Shown here piece by piece: positions 1-7,319 of a stretch of DNA of 14,613 nucleotides; the stretch's first letter is position 1, and every line of letters begins with the position of its first letter. A program made the position numbers and the translations under genes. The notes under the pieces are model-generated. The model worked only from the letters and a program-made list of their open reading frames with translations. It was not told the origin of the DNA and searched no databases. The stretch comes from JANMDR01 sp043760555 (GTDB lineage: Bacteria > Pseudomonadota > Gammaproteobacteria > Burkholderiales > Usitatibacteraceae): contig JAYUOW010000135.1 of the NCBI GenBank assembly GCA_043760555.1, positions 1-14,613 of the forward strand, written 5' to 3'.

Positions 1-1814
1 TAGAAAAAGCCAAGCTCGGCATTTTGCCAGCGGACATCACCAAAATGCGCGGCAAAGTAGCGCACTTATTTCATCTGGCCGCCATCTATGACTTATCTGC
101 GGATGCCGCATCGCAACAGGGTGCCAATATCGACGGCACGCGCCACGCCGTAGAGTTTGCCGAGGCCGTGAAAGCAGGCTGTTTCCATCACACCTCATCA
201 ATTGCCGCCGCCGGCTTGTACGACGGCACGTTCCGCGAAGATATGTTTGAAGAAGCCGAAGAGCTCGATCACCCGTACTTCCGCACCAAACATGATTCCG
301 AAGCCATCGTGCGTAATGAATGCAAAACCCCGTGGCGCGTGTATCGCCCCGGCATGGTGGTGGGGCATTCACAAACAGGCGAAATCGATAAAATCGACGG
401 CCCGTATTACTTCTTTAAGCTCATCCAAAAAATGCGCGAAATGTTGCCGCAATGGATGCCTACCGTTGGTATTGAAGGTGGTCGTATTAACGTCGTGCCG
501 GTTGATTACGTGGTTGATGCCATGGATCATATCGCCCACAAAAAAGGGCTCGATGGCGGTTGCTTTCACCTAACCGATCCAGAACCAGCGCGGATAGGCG
601 AAATTTTAAACATGTTTGCCAAGGCCGCACATGCCCCGCAAATGACGATGCGCCTAAACGCAAAAATGTTTAGCTTCATGCCAAGCTATGTGGTGCAGGG
701 CTTGATGTCGGTTGCCCCGGTGCGTAAAGCGCGCAACCAAATTCTGCAAGATTTGGGCATTCCAAAAGATGTGTTTACCTTCATCAGCTACCCTACCCGC
801 TTTGATAATCGCGAAACCGTAAAAGCCCTGAAAGGCACTAAAATCGCGGTTCCGCTGCTTGATACCTACGCATGGCGCTTGTGGGATTATTGGGAACGTC
901 ATCTTGACCCAGATCTATTTATTGATCGCACCTTGGCCGGTAAAGTTAAGGGCAAAGTTGTGGTGGTAACGGGCGGCACATCAGGCATCGGTGAAGCCAC
1001 GGCAATTAAATTAGCGGATGCCGGAGCGAAGGTTGTAATCGTCGCGCGGGACCCTGAAAAAGCGCAAATCACACTTGCAAAAATCAAAGAAGCAGGTGGC
1101 AACGCCAAGTTTTATTCGTGTGATTTATCCGATCTTGCCAGCTGCGATACCTTAGTTGCCCAAGTGCTAAAAGACTACGGTACTTGCCACTATTTGGTCA
1201 ACAACGCCGGTCGCTCCATCCGTCGCGGTATTGCAAACAGCTACGATCGTTTCCATGATTTTGAGCGCACCATGCAATTGAACTACTTCGGCTGCTTGCG
1301 CCTAATTATGGGCTTCTTGCCGTCGATGACGAAGCAAAAAGGCGGTCAGATTATCAACATCTCCAGCATCGGCGTGTTGACGCAATCACCGCGCTTCTCG
1401 GCCTACGTGGCATCTAAAGCCGCGCTGGATGCCTTCACCGGCTGCGCGTCGAGCGAGTTCCATGATGATAATGTCCACTTCACCACCATCAACATGCCGC
1501 TCGTACGCACACCGATGATCGCCCCAACGGCGATGTACAACAGCGTGCCTACGTTATCGCCTGAACAAGCTGCTGATTTGGTTGTGGAAGCCATCGTGTA
1601 CAAGCCTGTCCGCATCGCAACACGCCTAGGCATTGCCGGTGCAATTTTGCACGCGGTGAGCCCAAAGCTAACGCAAATTATTCTGAACACGGCATTCAGG
1701 ATGTTCCCAGATTCAAACGCCAGCCAAGGCAAGAAAGGCGAAGCCGTAAAGCAAGTAGAAATGACGCCAGAAGCCGTGGCCTTCGCGCAAATTACGCAGG
1801 GTATTCATTGGTAA
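1..1814 (+). CDS. Fatty acyl-CoA reductase (alcohol-forming, two-domain SDR), 5' end outside window
   Basis: NADPH-dependent reductase that should convert fatty acyl-CoA (or acyl-ACP) through the aldehyde to a fatty alcohol. The frame is open from base 3 and gives about 603 residues. The Marinobacter family enzyme is about 660, so roughly 60 N-terminal residues with the first Rossmann glycine motif are missing. The first half is an extended SDR (NAD_binding_4) domain: HLAAIYD, HTSSIAAAG, FREDMFEEAE, the catalytic-type HPYFRTK (YxxxK), YRPGMVVGHS and DGPYYFFK. From base 969 a second, classical SDR domain begins with TGGTSGIG, then NNAG, ISSIG and YVASK (Ser-Tyr-Lys). It ends FRMFPDS...GIHW. 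From memory, it follows the Marinobacter aquaeolei bifunctional acyl-CoA reductase almost motif for motif. A terminator follows 36 bp after the stop. A fatty-alcohol or wax-ester role is inferred; many genomes annotate such proteins only as SDR oxidoreductase. Confidence 0.88.
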   Translation, partial: EKAKLGILPADITKMRGKVAHLFHLAAIYDLSADAASQQGANIDGTRHAVEFAEAVKAGCFHHTSSIAAAGLYDGTFREDMFEEAEELDHPYFRTKHDSEAIVRNECKTPWRVYRPGMVVGHSQTGEIDKIDGPYYFFKLIQKMREMLPQWMPTVGIEGGRINVVPVDYVVDAMDHIAHKKGLDGGCFHLTDPEPARIGEILNMFAKAAHAPQMTMRLNAKMFSFMPSYVVQGLMSVAPVRKARNQILQDLGIPKDVFTFISYPTRFDNRETVKALKGTKIAVPLLDTYAWRLWDYWERHLDPDLFIDRTLAGKVKGKVVVVTGGTSGIGEATAIKLADAGAKVVIVARDPEKAQITLAKIKEAGGNAKFYSCDLSDLASCDTLVAQVLKDYGTCHYLVNNAGRSIRRGIANSYDRFHDFERTMQLNYFGCLRLIMGFLPSMTKQKGGQIINISSIGVLTQSPRFSAYVASKAALDAFTGCASSEFHDDNVHFTTINMPLVRTPMIAPTAMYNSVPTLSPEQAADLVVEAIVYKPVRIATRLGIAGAILHAVSPKLTQIILNTAFRMFPDSNASQGKKGEAVKQVEMTPEAVAFAQITQGIHW

Positions 1815-1849
1815 TTGGTTAGCGGTTGGGTTCGCTTAGTGATGTAATT

Positions 1850-1877
1850 AAAAAAGCAACCGTGAGGTTGCTTTTTT
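1850..1877 (+). terminator. Rho-independent terminator after the acyl-CoA reductase
   Basis: GCAACC (1856-1861) pairs perfectly with GGTTGC (1866-1871) around a GTGA loop. Six A precede the stem and six T follow it, so the stem can extend to 12 bp. It works as a T-tailed terminator for the plus-strand gene ending at 1814. The A run on the other side lets it also act for minus-strand transcripts arriving from the ORF ending at 1940. Confidence 0.88.
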
Positions 1878-1910
1878 ATTGGGTAATGATAAAAGTATAC
1901 GATGCTTGGA

Positions 1911-1941
1911 GATGCCCTGTTTTCGGGCGTCTTCAGGCATC
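1911..1941 (+). repeat. Dispersed hairpin motif, copy A (intergenic)
   Basis: GCCCTGTTTTCGGGC (1914-1928) followed by GTCTTCAGGC (1929-1938). The copy is also bounded by GATGCC (1911-1916) and its inverse GGCATC (1936-1941), so it can fold as a longer hairpin. It lies between the terminator at 1850-1877 and the end of a minus-strand small ORF, whose stop codon it touches. It is one of six related copies in the window (2505, 3048, 5712, 8296, 14543). Confidence 0.6.
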
Positions 1942-2086
1942 AACGTATATGCGCCTCAACCTCTCTAGCCATCGCTACGGCATCGCGAATATTCGACGTC
2001 AGCGGTGCTTGATCACCAACAAACCCTAGTTGCGCATCAAATGTTCGAGCCTCGATCTGCAATGCTGCCACCAAACCGGCAGCCAT
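1940..2086 (-). CDS. Small unrecognised ORF, 48 aa, possible gene remnant
   Basis: An ATG at 2086 opens a 48-residue frame beginning MAAGLVAALQIEAR and ending AREVEAHIR. Its composition is protein-like (amphipathic, Ala/Glu/Arg rich) and unlike random translation. The same frame continues upstream through TGA (2105-2107) and TAA (2129-2131) into the hypothetical protein at 2129-2440, so this may be the detached C-terminal part of a longer decayed gene. A GAGAAG sits about 15 bases before the ATG, too far to be a good ribosome site. I do not recognise the family and assign no function. Confidence 0.3.
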   Translation of the reverse strand: MAAGLVAALQIEARTFDAQLGFVGDQAPLTSNIRDAVAMAREVEAHIR

Positions 2087-2128
2087 CGATGCGCAAATAT
2101 CTTCTCAATAAATGAAGGGCACTAACAT

Positions 2129-2440
2129 TTAACGAGCGCTCGATCGGGGTTCATAGCGCAAGCGCCTCGACAACATATCCTTTAACCTCGGCAGATTATC
2201 AACCCAACCGCGCTTCACAATCTCTGCAGCTAGTAATTGCTCCGAAGGTCGCGTTGCAAAATAGTCTGCGCTGGCCAGCAACAGCCGCTCCGAGGCCGCT
2301 GGAAATCGTGAAATAACAATCATCGAGGCCACGCGAAATACATTCGCTTCCATTTGGTTTTGCGCACCTACGCCGATGCCGCAGCCCGCTTGCGCACAAC
2401 GATCCAATAGTATTTCTTCTGCATCGTGACTTGTCATCAT
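2129..2440 (-). CDS. Hypothetical protein, ~103 aa
   Basis: Unrecognised small protein. The frame can open at TTG 2485, but GAGG (2443-2446 on the minus strand) lies 2 and 5 bases before the paired ATG codons at 2440 and 2437, so the start was placed there. The protein begins MMTSHDAEEILLDRCAQAGC, is mainly helical in character and ends in a basic stretch (LKDMLSRRLRYEPRSSAR). No signal peptide, membrane span or catalytic motif is visible. The stop at 2129 is directly followed by ATG 2128 in the same frame, which hits TGA after seven codons and then reopens into the 48-residue ORF at 1940-2086. It could be an intact small gene or the front half of a broken one. Confidence 0.45.
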   Translation of the reverse strand: MMTSHDAEEILLDRCAQAGCGIGVGAQNQMEANVFRVASMIVISRFPAASERLLLASADYFATRPSEQLLAAEIVKRGWVDNLPRLKDMLSRRLRYEPRSSAR

Positions 2441-2504
2441 TGCCTCAGTGGACGCTATTTTGATAATAGTTACGCTATCCTGCAAAACACAAACGGTTCA
2501 TTTC

Positions 2505-2530
2505 GCCCTTATTTTAGGGCATTTCCAGCC
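2505..2530 (+). repeat. Dispersed hairpin motif, copy B (degenerate, intergenic)
   Basis: GCCCTTATTTTAGGGC (2505-2520), then ATTTCCAGCC where other copies read RTCTTCAGGC. It is the least conserved tail of the set but keeps the hairpin stem. It lies in the gap between the hypothetical gene starting at 2440 and the DUF2798 gene ending at 2544. Confidence 0.45.
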
Positions 2531-2543
2531 TACTTTCGGAATT

Positions 2544-2765
2544 CTATGTCAGCTTATCCACAATCTTGCGCGCCACCGGTGCCACCAGCATCACCGCTGG
2601 AAACGCGCAGCACCATGCAATCAAAAATCCCCGCATCCATTTTAAAAATAGTCCATCGACAAAGCCTAAATTGATCAGCGTAAGAACGCCGGACATGATG
2701 AACGCCATAAACATGGACATGAAAAACGCGAACAATATTGGTTTGTATTTGGCTTGAAATTTCAT
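2544..2765 (-). CDS. DUF2798 family small membrane protein
   Basis: A 73-residue inner-membrane protein of unknown function. Two hydrophobic segments are visible, about residues 9-31 (PILFAFFMSMFMAFIMSGVL) and 45-65 (MRGFLIAWCCAFPAVMLVAP), ending in the basic tail ARKIVDKLT. The FMSMFMAFIMSG segment and the FxxxWxRxFxxAWxxAFP pattern of the second segment are typical of DUF2798. The start was placed at ATG 2765, giving MKFQAKYKP; a GTG at 2771 would add two residues. No strong Shine-Dalgarno is present at either. It lies on the same strand as puuE-allC, 65 bp downstream of allC, and could be read with them, but nothing links it to purine use. Confidence 0.8.
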   Translation of the reverse strand: MKFQAKYKPILFAFFMSMFMAFIMSGVLTLINLGFVDGLFLKWMRGFLIAWCCAFPAVMLVAPVARKIVDKLT

Positions 2766-2830
2766 TGGCACTTTTGGACATTGGGTTAGTAACAGCGCGC
2801 AAACTTTGCATCTGCGAAGCGAATAGTACT

Positions 2831-4108
2831 TTAAGCCACTCCGTAGCTTTTTAAAAACTCCAGCAGCACCTGCGTGGCAATTTCTGCGTCTTCCATCGTC
2901 ATGGTTTCATCCGGATGATGGCTAATACCGCCATTGCCGCAGCGCACGAATAGCATCGCTTGCGGCAGCACGCCATCGAAGGCCATCGCGTCGTGACCGG
3001 CACCACTGGGCAGCACAAAATCTGGCTGTCCGCATTGCGCCATGGCAGCCTGAAGATGCCCTAAAATAGGGGCGCTACAGACCGCAGCGGGGTTACTATA
3101 AAACTCTTCAAACTCAATTTTTAAGTTGCACCGCGTAGCCTGCGCACGACACGTGGCGCGTATTGCCGCCACCGCACTGACACGATCAACGTCACTGCCT
3201 GAACGGATGTCCACCGTAAAACGAACGTTGCCAGGAATGACATTTACAGCGCCGCCCGCTCCATTAACGCCCACTTCAAACTTACCCACGGTTGCTACCA
3301 CGGGCGTGTTTGGGTTCATGCACAATGTTAACGCGACGTTTTCAATGGCCACGCACATGCTGGCAGCACCAGCCAGTGCATCCCGCCGCAACGCCATGGG
3401 TACCGTGCCCGCGTGCCCCGCCTGCCCTGTTACGCGCACCCACATGCGGGTCGCCCCCGCGATAGCGCTTACCGCACCCACGCTTAAATTCGCATTCAGC
3501 AATACCGGCCCTTGCTCAATGTGGCTTTCTACATAAGCTAATACCTTGGAAACGTCCAATTTAAGAGCTTCTGCACTTAGCAAGGTACCTGGCATTTCAG
3601 TGCCAACACTGCGGCCAAAATCACGCAGGGCTTGCGCCATGGTGATGCCATTGGCGTCCTTAATATCGAGCCAGGTCGCGTCAAACTTACCCGCATATGC
3701 ACGGCTACCGATGAGCGTTGCGCCAAAGCGCACGCCTTCTTCGTCGGCAAAAGCGATGACTTGAAGTGCTACGTTTAAACGCTGTTGGTTGCGCGATAAT
3801 TCCCGCACGCAGGCAATCGCACTCAATATGCCAAACGTGCCATCGTAGGCACCTGCATTGCGCACGGTATCCATGTGCGAACCTAGTATGAGCACTTTTG
3901 CATCACGCGTTGCACCCGCGTAATGGCCGACGACATTACCTAACGCGTCCCACTGTGCAGTCAGGCCAGCATCTTGCATAAACCGCAAAATAGCGCTGCC
4001 TGCAAGCTGATGTTCAGCGCTTAAGTAAACACGAGTGATGCCGTCCTGCTGCTCGGAGAAGCCCGCTAATTGGCGCGTTTGGGCGAATATGTCATTGGCA
4101 AATTTCAT
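2831..4108 (-). CDS. allC: Allantoate amidohydrolase (M20 family Zn hydrolase)
   Basis: Cytosolic metal-dependent amidohydrolase of the hydantoinase/carbamoylase group (peptidase M20 fold). Here it probably hydrolyses allantoate to ureidoglycine/ureidoglycolate with release of ammonia and CO2. Metal-site motifs are intact along the 425 residues: GSHMDT (His78, Asp80), GAYDG (Asp89), ADEEG (Glu123-Glu124), SHIEQG (His196), GAGHDAM and SHHPDE (His397-His398). The length is normal for the family. Its ATG overlaps the puuE stop by 4 bp (ATGA), so the two are translationally coupled. Sequence alone cannot fully separate allantoate amidohydrolase from N-carbamoyl amino acid hydrolase or ureidoglycolate hydrolase; the puuE-uraD-uraH-puuD neighbours favour allantoate. 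Confidence 0.85.
   Translation of the reverse strand: MKFANDIFAQTRQLAGFSEQQDGITRVYLSAEHQLAGSAILRFMQDAGLTAQWDALGNVVGHYAGATRDAKVLILGSHMDTVRNAGAYDGTFGILSAIACVRELSRNQQRLNVALQVIAFADEEGVRFGATLIGSRAYAGKFDATWLDIKDANGITMAQALRDFGRSVGTEMPGTLLSAEALKLDVSKVLAYVESHIEQGPVLLNANLSVGAVSAIAGATRMWVRVTGQAGHAGTVPMALRRDALAGAASMCVAIENVALTLCMNPNTPVVATVGKFEVGVNGAGGAVNVIPGNVRFTVDIRSGSDVDRVSAVAAIRATCRAQATRCNLKIEFEEFYSNPAAVCSAPILGHLQAAMAQCGQPDFVLPSGAGHDAMAFDGVLPQAMLFVRCGNGGISHHPDETMTMEDAEIATQVLLEFLKSYGVA
3048..3073 (-). repeat. Dispersed hairpin motif, copy C (inside allC)
   Basis: Reads GCCTGAAGATGCCCTAAAAT on the plus strand, continuing into AGGGGC. The minus strand therefore carries CCCTATTTTAGGG followed by CATCTTCAGGC. 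It encodes PILGHLQA of AllC. It matches the intergenic copy at 14543 closely although it lies in a coding region. Confidence 0.6.
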
Positions 4109-5028
4109 ACGGTCGCCGCTTGATAAGGATGGTTTTTAAGCCAGTGTTGAGCGATTTCTGCGCGGGTACACACCCACGCATCGTCATGTTTCTGTACGTG
4201 ATCTAAAAACTTTTGCAGCGCGACAATACGCCCGGGACGCCCCAAAATACGGGCGTGCATGCCGATTGACATCATTTTCGGTGCGGTATTTCCCTCCGCA
4301 TACAAAGCATCAAAACTATCGCGCAAATATTCAAAAAAATGGGTGGCGGTGTTGAAGCCTTGCGGGCTGGCAAAGCGCATGTCATTGGCGTCCAAGGTAT
4401 AAGGCACGATCAATTGCTGCTGGTTTTGTGTCACCGCGTAATAGGGTAAATCATCAGCGTAAGAGTCGGCACTGTAGGTGTAGCCTCCCTGCTCTGCTAG
4501 CAAACGCAGCGTATTCGCGCTATCGCGGCCGGTGTACCAGCCTGCTGGCTGCTTGCCGAAAAGCTCGCGCATGATCGCAGTGGCGGCGCGCATGTGCTCG
4601 CGTTCCACGTCCTCAGCCACGTTTTGATAGCTAATCCAGCGCAGCCCGTGGCAGGCAACTTCGTGCCAGCTGGCTTTAAGGGCGGCCACAATTTCTGGGT
4701 TGCGCACCAAGGCCATCGCCACACCAAATATCGTCATCGGTAATTTGCGCTTTTCAAACTCCGCCAAAATCCGCCACACTCCTGCGCGGCTGCCATATTC
4801 ATAAATACTTTCCATGCTCATATGCCGCGCATTAAACGCTTGCGCGCCGATAATTTCGGACAAAAAAGTTTCGCTGGCAGCATCTCCGTGCAGCACACAG
4901 TTTTCAGCACCTTCTTCGATGTTGAGCACAAACTGCACCGCAATTTTTGCGTTGTTCGGCCACCTAACCGTAGGCGGCCGATTGGCGTAACCGGCGAGAT
5001 CGCGCGGGTAATTAGTATCGTTGGTCAT
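4105..5028 (-). CDS. puuE: Allantoinase PuuE (polysaccharide-deacetylase fold)
   Basis: Hydrolyses S-allantoin to allantoate in the cytosol. It belongs to the polysaccharide-deacetylase-like (NodB fold) allantoinases, unrelated to the amidohydrolase-type AllB. At 307 residues it has the family's usual length. Signature stretches are PRDLAGYANRPP (8-19), VQFVLNIEEGAE (31-42), YEYGSRAGVWR (77-87), CHGLRW (126-131), PAGWYTGRDS (161-170) and YSADSYADDLPYY (185-197). The start at 5028 gives MTNDTNYPRDLAGY, a normal N-terminus. No purine-rich ribosome site is seen before it. It is first in a two-gene minus-strand unit with allC and diverges from uraD across 58 bp, an arrangement that suggests shared control of urate breakdown. 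Confidence 0.93.
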   Translation of the reverse strand: MTNDTNYPRDLAGYANRPPTVRWPNNAKIAVQFVLNIEEGAENCVLHGDAASETFLSEIIGAQAFNARHMSMESIYEYGSRAGVWRILAEFEKRKLPMTIFGVAMALVRNPEIVAALKASWHEVACHGLRWISYQNVAEDVEREHMRAATAIMRELFGKQPAGWYTGRDSANTLRLLAEQGGYTYSADSYADDLPYYAVTQNQQQLIVPYTLDANDMRFASPQGFNTATHFFEYLRDSFDALYAEGNTAPKMMSIGMHARILGRPGRIVALQKFLDHVQKHDDAWVCTRAEIAQHWLKNHPYQAATV

Positions 5029-5086
5029 AGCGTAAATTCGATGAATGATTCGAGTATTGTAGTCACAAAACAGCTAAAATTAGTCC
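5029..5086. promoter_or_regulatory. Divergent puuE/uraD promoter region
   Basis: These 58 bp must hold the start signals for both the puuE-allC and uraD-uraH units. A TAAAAT hexamer (5075-5080) ends 6 bases before the uraD ATG, and no Shine-Dalgarno is present, so a leaderless uraD message is possible. TCGA repeats either side of TGAATGAT form a short symmetric site near the puuE side that could bind a regulator. No clear -35 box was found on either strand. No known purine-regulator operator was recognised. Confidence 0.4.
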
Positions 5087-5614
5087 ATGCCAGCAATCAA
5101 ATTCAATCACGATAAATTAAACGCGCTTAACGCAGCCACCCCTACTACCTTTAGCGACGCGTTTGGCGGCGTTTTAGAGCGTTCGCCCGCCTTAGCCGCC
5201 CTACTCGCTAGGGCAAGGCCGTTTAGCAGCGCTGAGGACGTCTGCGCCAAGCTCTATCAGCTATTGCAAGCATTGGATCACGAACAACAGCTAGCACTTT
5301 TGCGCGCGCACCCCGCATTAGGGCAATCGGCTGCGCAACTGGCCGCCCTCACTGCTGAATCGCAGCATGAGCAAACCACAGCTGGACTAACCGTGTTGGA
5401 CGCCGCAACGCAGGCGCGGTTGCAGGCGGGCAACGCGGCCTATATGGCAAAGTTTGGGCATCCTTTTATCATTTGCGCGCGCTTAAATACATCCGCCGCC
5501 ATTTTGGCGCAACTAGAAGCGCGGCTGCACAACACCCCTGCGACGGAGCAGGTAAACGCGCTTTCGCAGGTGGTTGATATTGCGCGCTTGCGCGTAATTG
5601 ACCTACTAAATTAG
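5087..5614 (+). CDS. uraD: 2-oxo-4-hydroxy-4-carboxy-5-ureidoimidazoline (OHCU) decarboxylase
   Basis: Decarboxylates OHCU stereospecifically to S-allantoin, the third step from urate. The 175-residue all-helical protein shows the family motifs in order: HP (75-76) in LLRAHPALG, supplying the presumed catalytic histidine; ESQHEQTTAGL (91-101); and the KFGHPFIIC block (122-130). The ending RLHNTPATEQVNALSQVVDIARLRVIDLL is also typical. The start at 5087 keeps the usual LNALNAATPTTFSDAFGGVLERSP beginning and leaves no Shine-Dalgarno. uraH follows 7 bp after the stop, so the two form a unit and channel an unstable intermediate between consecutive enzymes. Confidence 0.93.
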   Translation: MPAIKFNHDKLNALNAATPTTFSDAFGGVLERSPALAALLARARPFSSAEDVCAKLYQLLQALDHEQQLALLRAHPALGQSAAQLAALTAESQHEQTTAGLTVLDAATQARLQAGNAAYMAKFGHPFIICARLNTSAAILAQLEARLHNTPATEQVNALSQVVDIARLRVIDLLN

Positions 5615-5621
5615 AAAAATC

Positions 5622-5978
5622 ATGGCCAAACTCAGCACCCACGTACTCGATACCGCGCACGGTAAACCCGCTGCAAATATGCAGATTAAGCTTTTTAAAA
5701 TAGGCTCAAACGCCTCTAAAATAGGGCTTCTTCAGGCCATTACCAATGCCGATGGACGCACCGATGCGCCACTGCTGAGCGGCGACACCATCGAAACCGG
5801 TATCTACGAATTGCATTTTTACGCTGGCGACTATTTTCGCAGTATTGGCATCGCACTTAACGGGCCGGTATTTCTCGATGTTATTCCGATTCGTTTTGGC
5901 ATAGCCGACGGACACGGCAACTATCACGTGCCGCTGCTGGTGAGCCCGTTTGCGTATTCAACCTATCGAGGCAGCTAA
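5622..5978 (+). CDS. uraH: 5-hydroxyisourate hydrolase (transthyretin-like)
   Basis: Hydrolyses 5-hydroxyisourate, the PuuD product, to OHCU for UraD. The 118-residue transthyretin-like protein begins LSTHVLDTAHGKPA with conserved His7 and carries Arg46 in DGRTD. His102 lies in YHVPLLVSPFAYSTYRGS, and the C-terminus is the diagnostic YRGS tetrapeptide (115-118) that separates HIU hydrolases from true transthyretins. There is no signal peptide, so it is cytosolic. It starts 7 bp after uraD. A copy of the window's dispersed motif lies inside at 5712-5738, encoding ASKIGLLQA in a surface-variable part of the family. Confidence 0.95.
   Translation: MAKLSTHVLDTAHGKPAANMQIKLFKIGSNASKIGLLQAITNADGRTDAPLLSGDTIETGIYELHFYAGDYFRSIGIALNGPVFLDVIPIRFGIADGHGNYHVPLLVSPFAYSTYRGS
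5712..5738 (+). repeat. Dispersed hairpin motif, copy D (inside uraH)
   Basis: Contains TAAAATAGGGC followed by TTCTTCAGGC, matching the 3' half of the other copies; the left hairpin arm is lost. It is read in the same frame as copy C in allC (IGLLQA here, ILGHLQA there). Confidence 0.45.
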
Positions 5979-6101
5979 GCGCTCTGGATTTATGTCGAAA
6001 ACTACACCCAATTACAAATTCGTTGTTCCCGTCGATGGAAACATCATGCAGTGGTTCTCACCGTCTAACCAATGCATTAACCAGCGAAATATAAACTTAC
6101 C

Positions 6102-7319
6102 ATGCTTGCGTATTCATTAGATTGGCTCAATTTTTTAGGCCGTTGGCTACACGTGATCACCGGTATTGCGTGGATCGGCGCGTCGTTTTATTTCATTTGG
6201 CTGGATTCAAACTTGCGCGCACCTGATGACCCCGACGCAATTGAAAAAGGCATTAAAGGCGAAGTGTGGTCAGTGCATGGCGGTGGGATTTACCATGCGC
6301 AAAAGTATTTAGCCTCACCCGAAAAACTGCCTGCACCATTGCATTGGTTTAAGTGGGAAGCTTATTCTACGTGGCTTTCCGGCATGTTTATGCTGGTTTT
6401 AATTTACTACGTGAGTGCGGATATTTACTTAATTGATCCTGCTGTTTATCCGCTTTCACAAGGTACATCGATTGCGATTGGCTTAAGCTTTTTAGTCGGT
6501 GGTTGGGTGATTTACCACGCGCTTTGCAATAGCCGCTTGGGCAAAAACGATACCGAGCTGGCCGTCGCTATCGCTATCCTTTGTGCGGTTTCAGCTTATG
6601 TGCTCTGCAAACTATTTTCAGGGCGCGGCGCGTTCATTCATTACGGGGCGATGTTGGGCACCATCATGGTCGCCAATGTGGCGATGGTGATTATTCCTGG
6701 CCAGCGCGAAATTGTAAAAGCGAAAAACGAAAACCGCCCAATCGACCCTATTCACGGGCTTCGCGGCAAACAGCGCTCGGTACACAACACCTACTTTACG
6801 CTGCCCGTATTGATGACGATGATTTGCAATCACTATGCGCTGTTTACCAATCACAGCTATAACTGGGCAGTGCTGCTGGCACTCACTGTTGCCGGTGCCT
6901 TAATTCGCCTGTACTTCGTATTTAAAAATCAAGGACGCGTGCAAAAGGGCTTGTTGTGGGCGGGAGGTGCGGTGTTGCTTGCATTATTTATTGCTTTGGC
7001 TCCCACTCCGATTACCCCAGTAAAAAGTGCTGTAACCCCGCTAAACGCGGGCATCTCCAGCCTTCCTGCTAATGTTGCGAGCATCGTCGCTGAACGATGT
7101 GCCAACTGCCACATGGCGCAACCAAGCTATCCGGGCTTTGCTGCTGCACCTAAAAATATTTTGCTAGATTCACCCGAGCGCATCATGGCGCAAGCGCAAA
7201 CCATTTATCAGCAAACTGTCGTTTTAAAAGCCATGCCAATTGGCAATTTAACCAAAATTACCGACGACGAACGGGCTATTTTGGCGCGCTGGGCTGAAGG
7301 GTTGGCGGCAAAGAAATGA
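6102..7319 (+). CDS. puuD: Urate hydroxylase PuuD, membrane protein with C-terminal cytochrome c domain
   Basis: Integral inner-membrane enzyme that oxidises urate to 5-hydroxyisourate. It passes electrons to its own cytochrome c domain instead of making hydrogen peroxide as soluble uricase does. The 405 residues show about eight membrane spans (near 9-33, 89-108, 122-140, 152-171, 177-198, 232-250, 253-273, 284-303), starting with RWLHVITGIAWIGASFYFIW, typical of the urate-oxidase N-terminal family. A linker leads to CANCH (333-337), a single CxxCH haem c site with probable axial Met378 in AMPIG. A 123-bp gap from uraH probably holds a promoter, though none is clear. The stop overlaps moaA by 4 bp (ATGA). 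Confidence 0.94.
   Translation: MLAYSLDWLNFLGRWLHVITGIAWIGASFYFIWLDSNLRAPDDPDAIEKGIKGEVWSVHGGGIYHAQKYLASPEKLPAPLHWFKWEAYSTWLSGMFMLVLIYYVSADIYLIDPAVYPLSQGTSIAIGLSFLVGGWVIYHALCNSRLGKNDTELAVAIAILCAVSAYVLCKLFSGRGAFIHYGAMLGTIMVANVAMVIIPGQREIVKAKNENRPIDPIHGLRGKQRSVHNTYFTLPVLMTMICNHYALFTNHSYNWAVLLALTVAGALIRLYFVFKNQGRVQKGLLWAGGAVLLALFIALAPTPITPVKSAVTPLNAGISSLPANVASIVAERCANCHMAQPSYPGFAAAPKNILLDSPERIMAQAQTIYQQTVVLKAMPIGNLTKITDDERAILARWAEGLAAKK

Noticed and set aside
1826..2029. 67-residue plus-strand ORF after the acyl-CoA reductase
   Set aside because: It runs through the terminator hairpin and motif copy A and shows no protein-like pattern.
3126..3536. 136-residue plus-strand ORF inside allC
   Set aside because: Shadow of the AllC frame, rich in Ala/Thr/Pro, with no start signal.
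5992..6120. 42-codon plus-strand ORF (MSKTTPNYKFVVPVDG...) overlapping the puuD start
   Set aside because: No ribosome site, no recognised family, and the end overlaps the first codons of puuD out of frame; it could be a leader peptide, but nothing supports it beyond an open frame.
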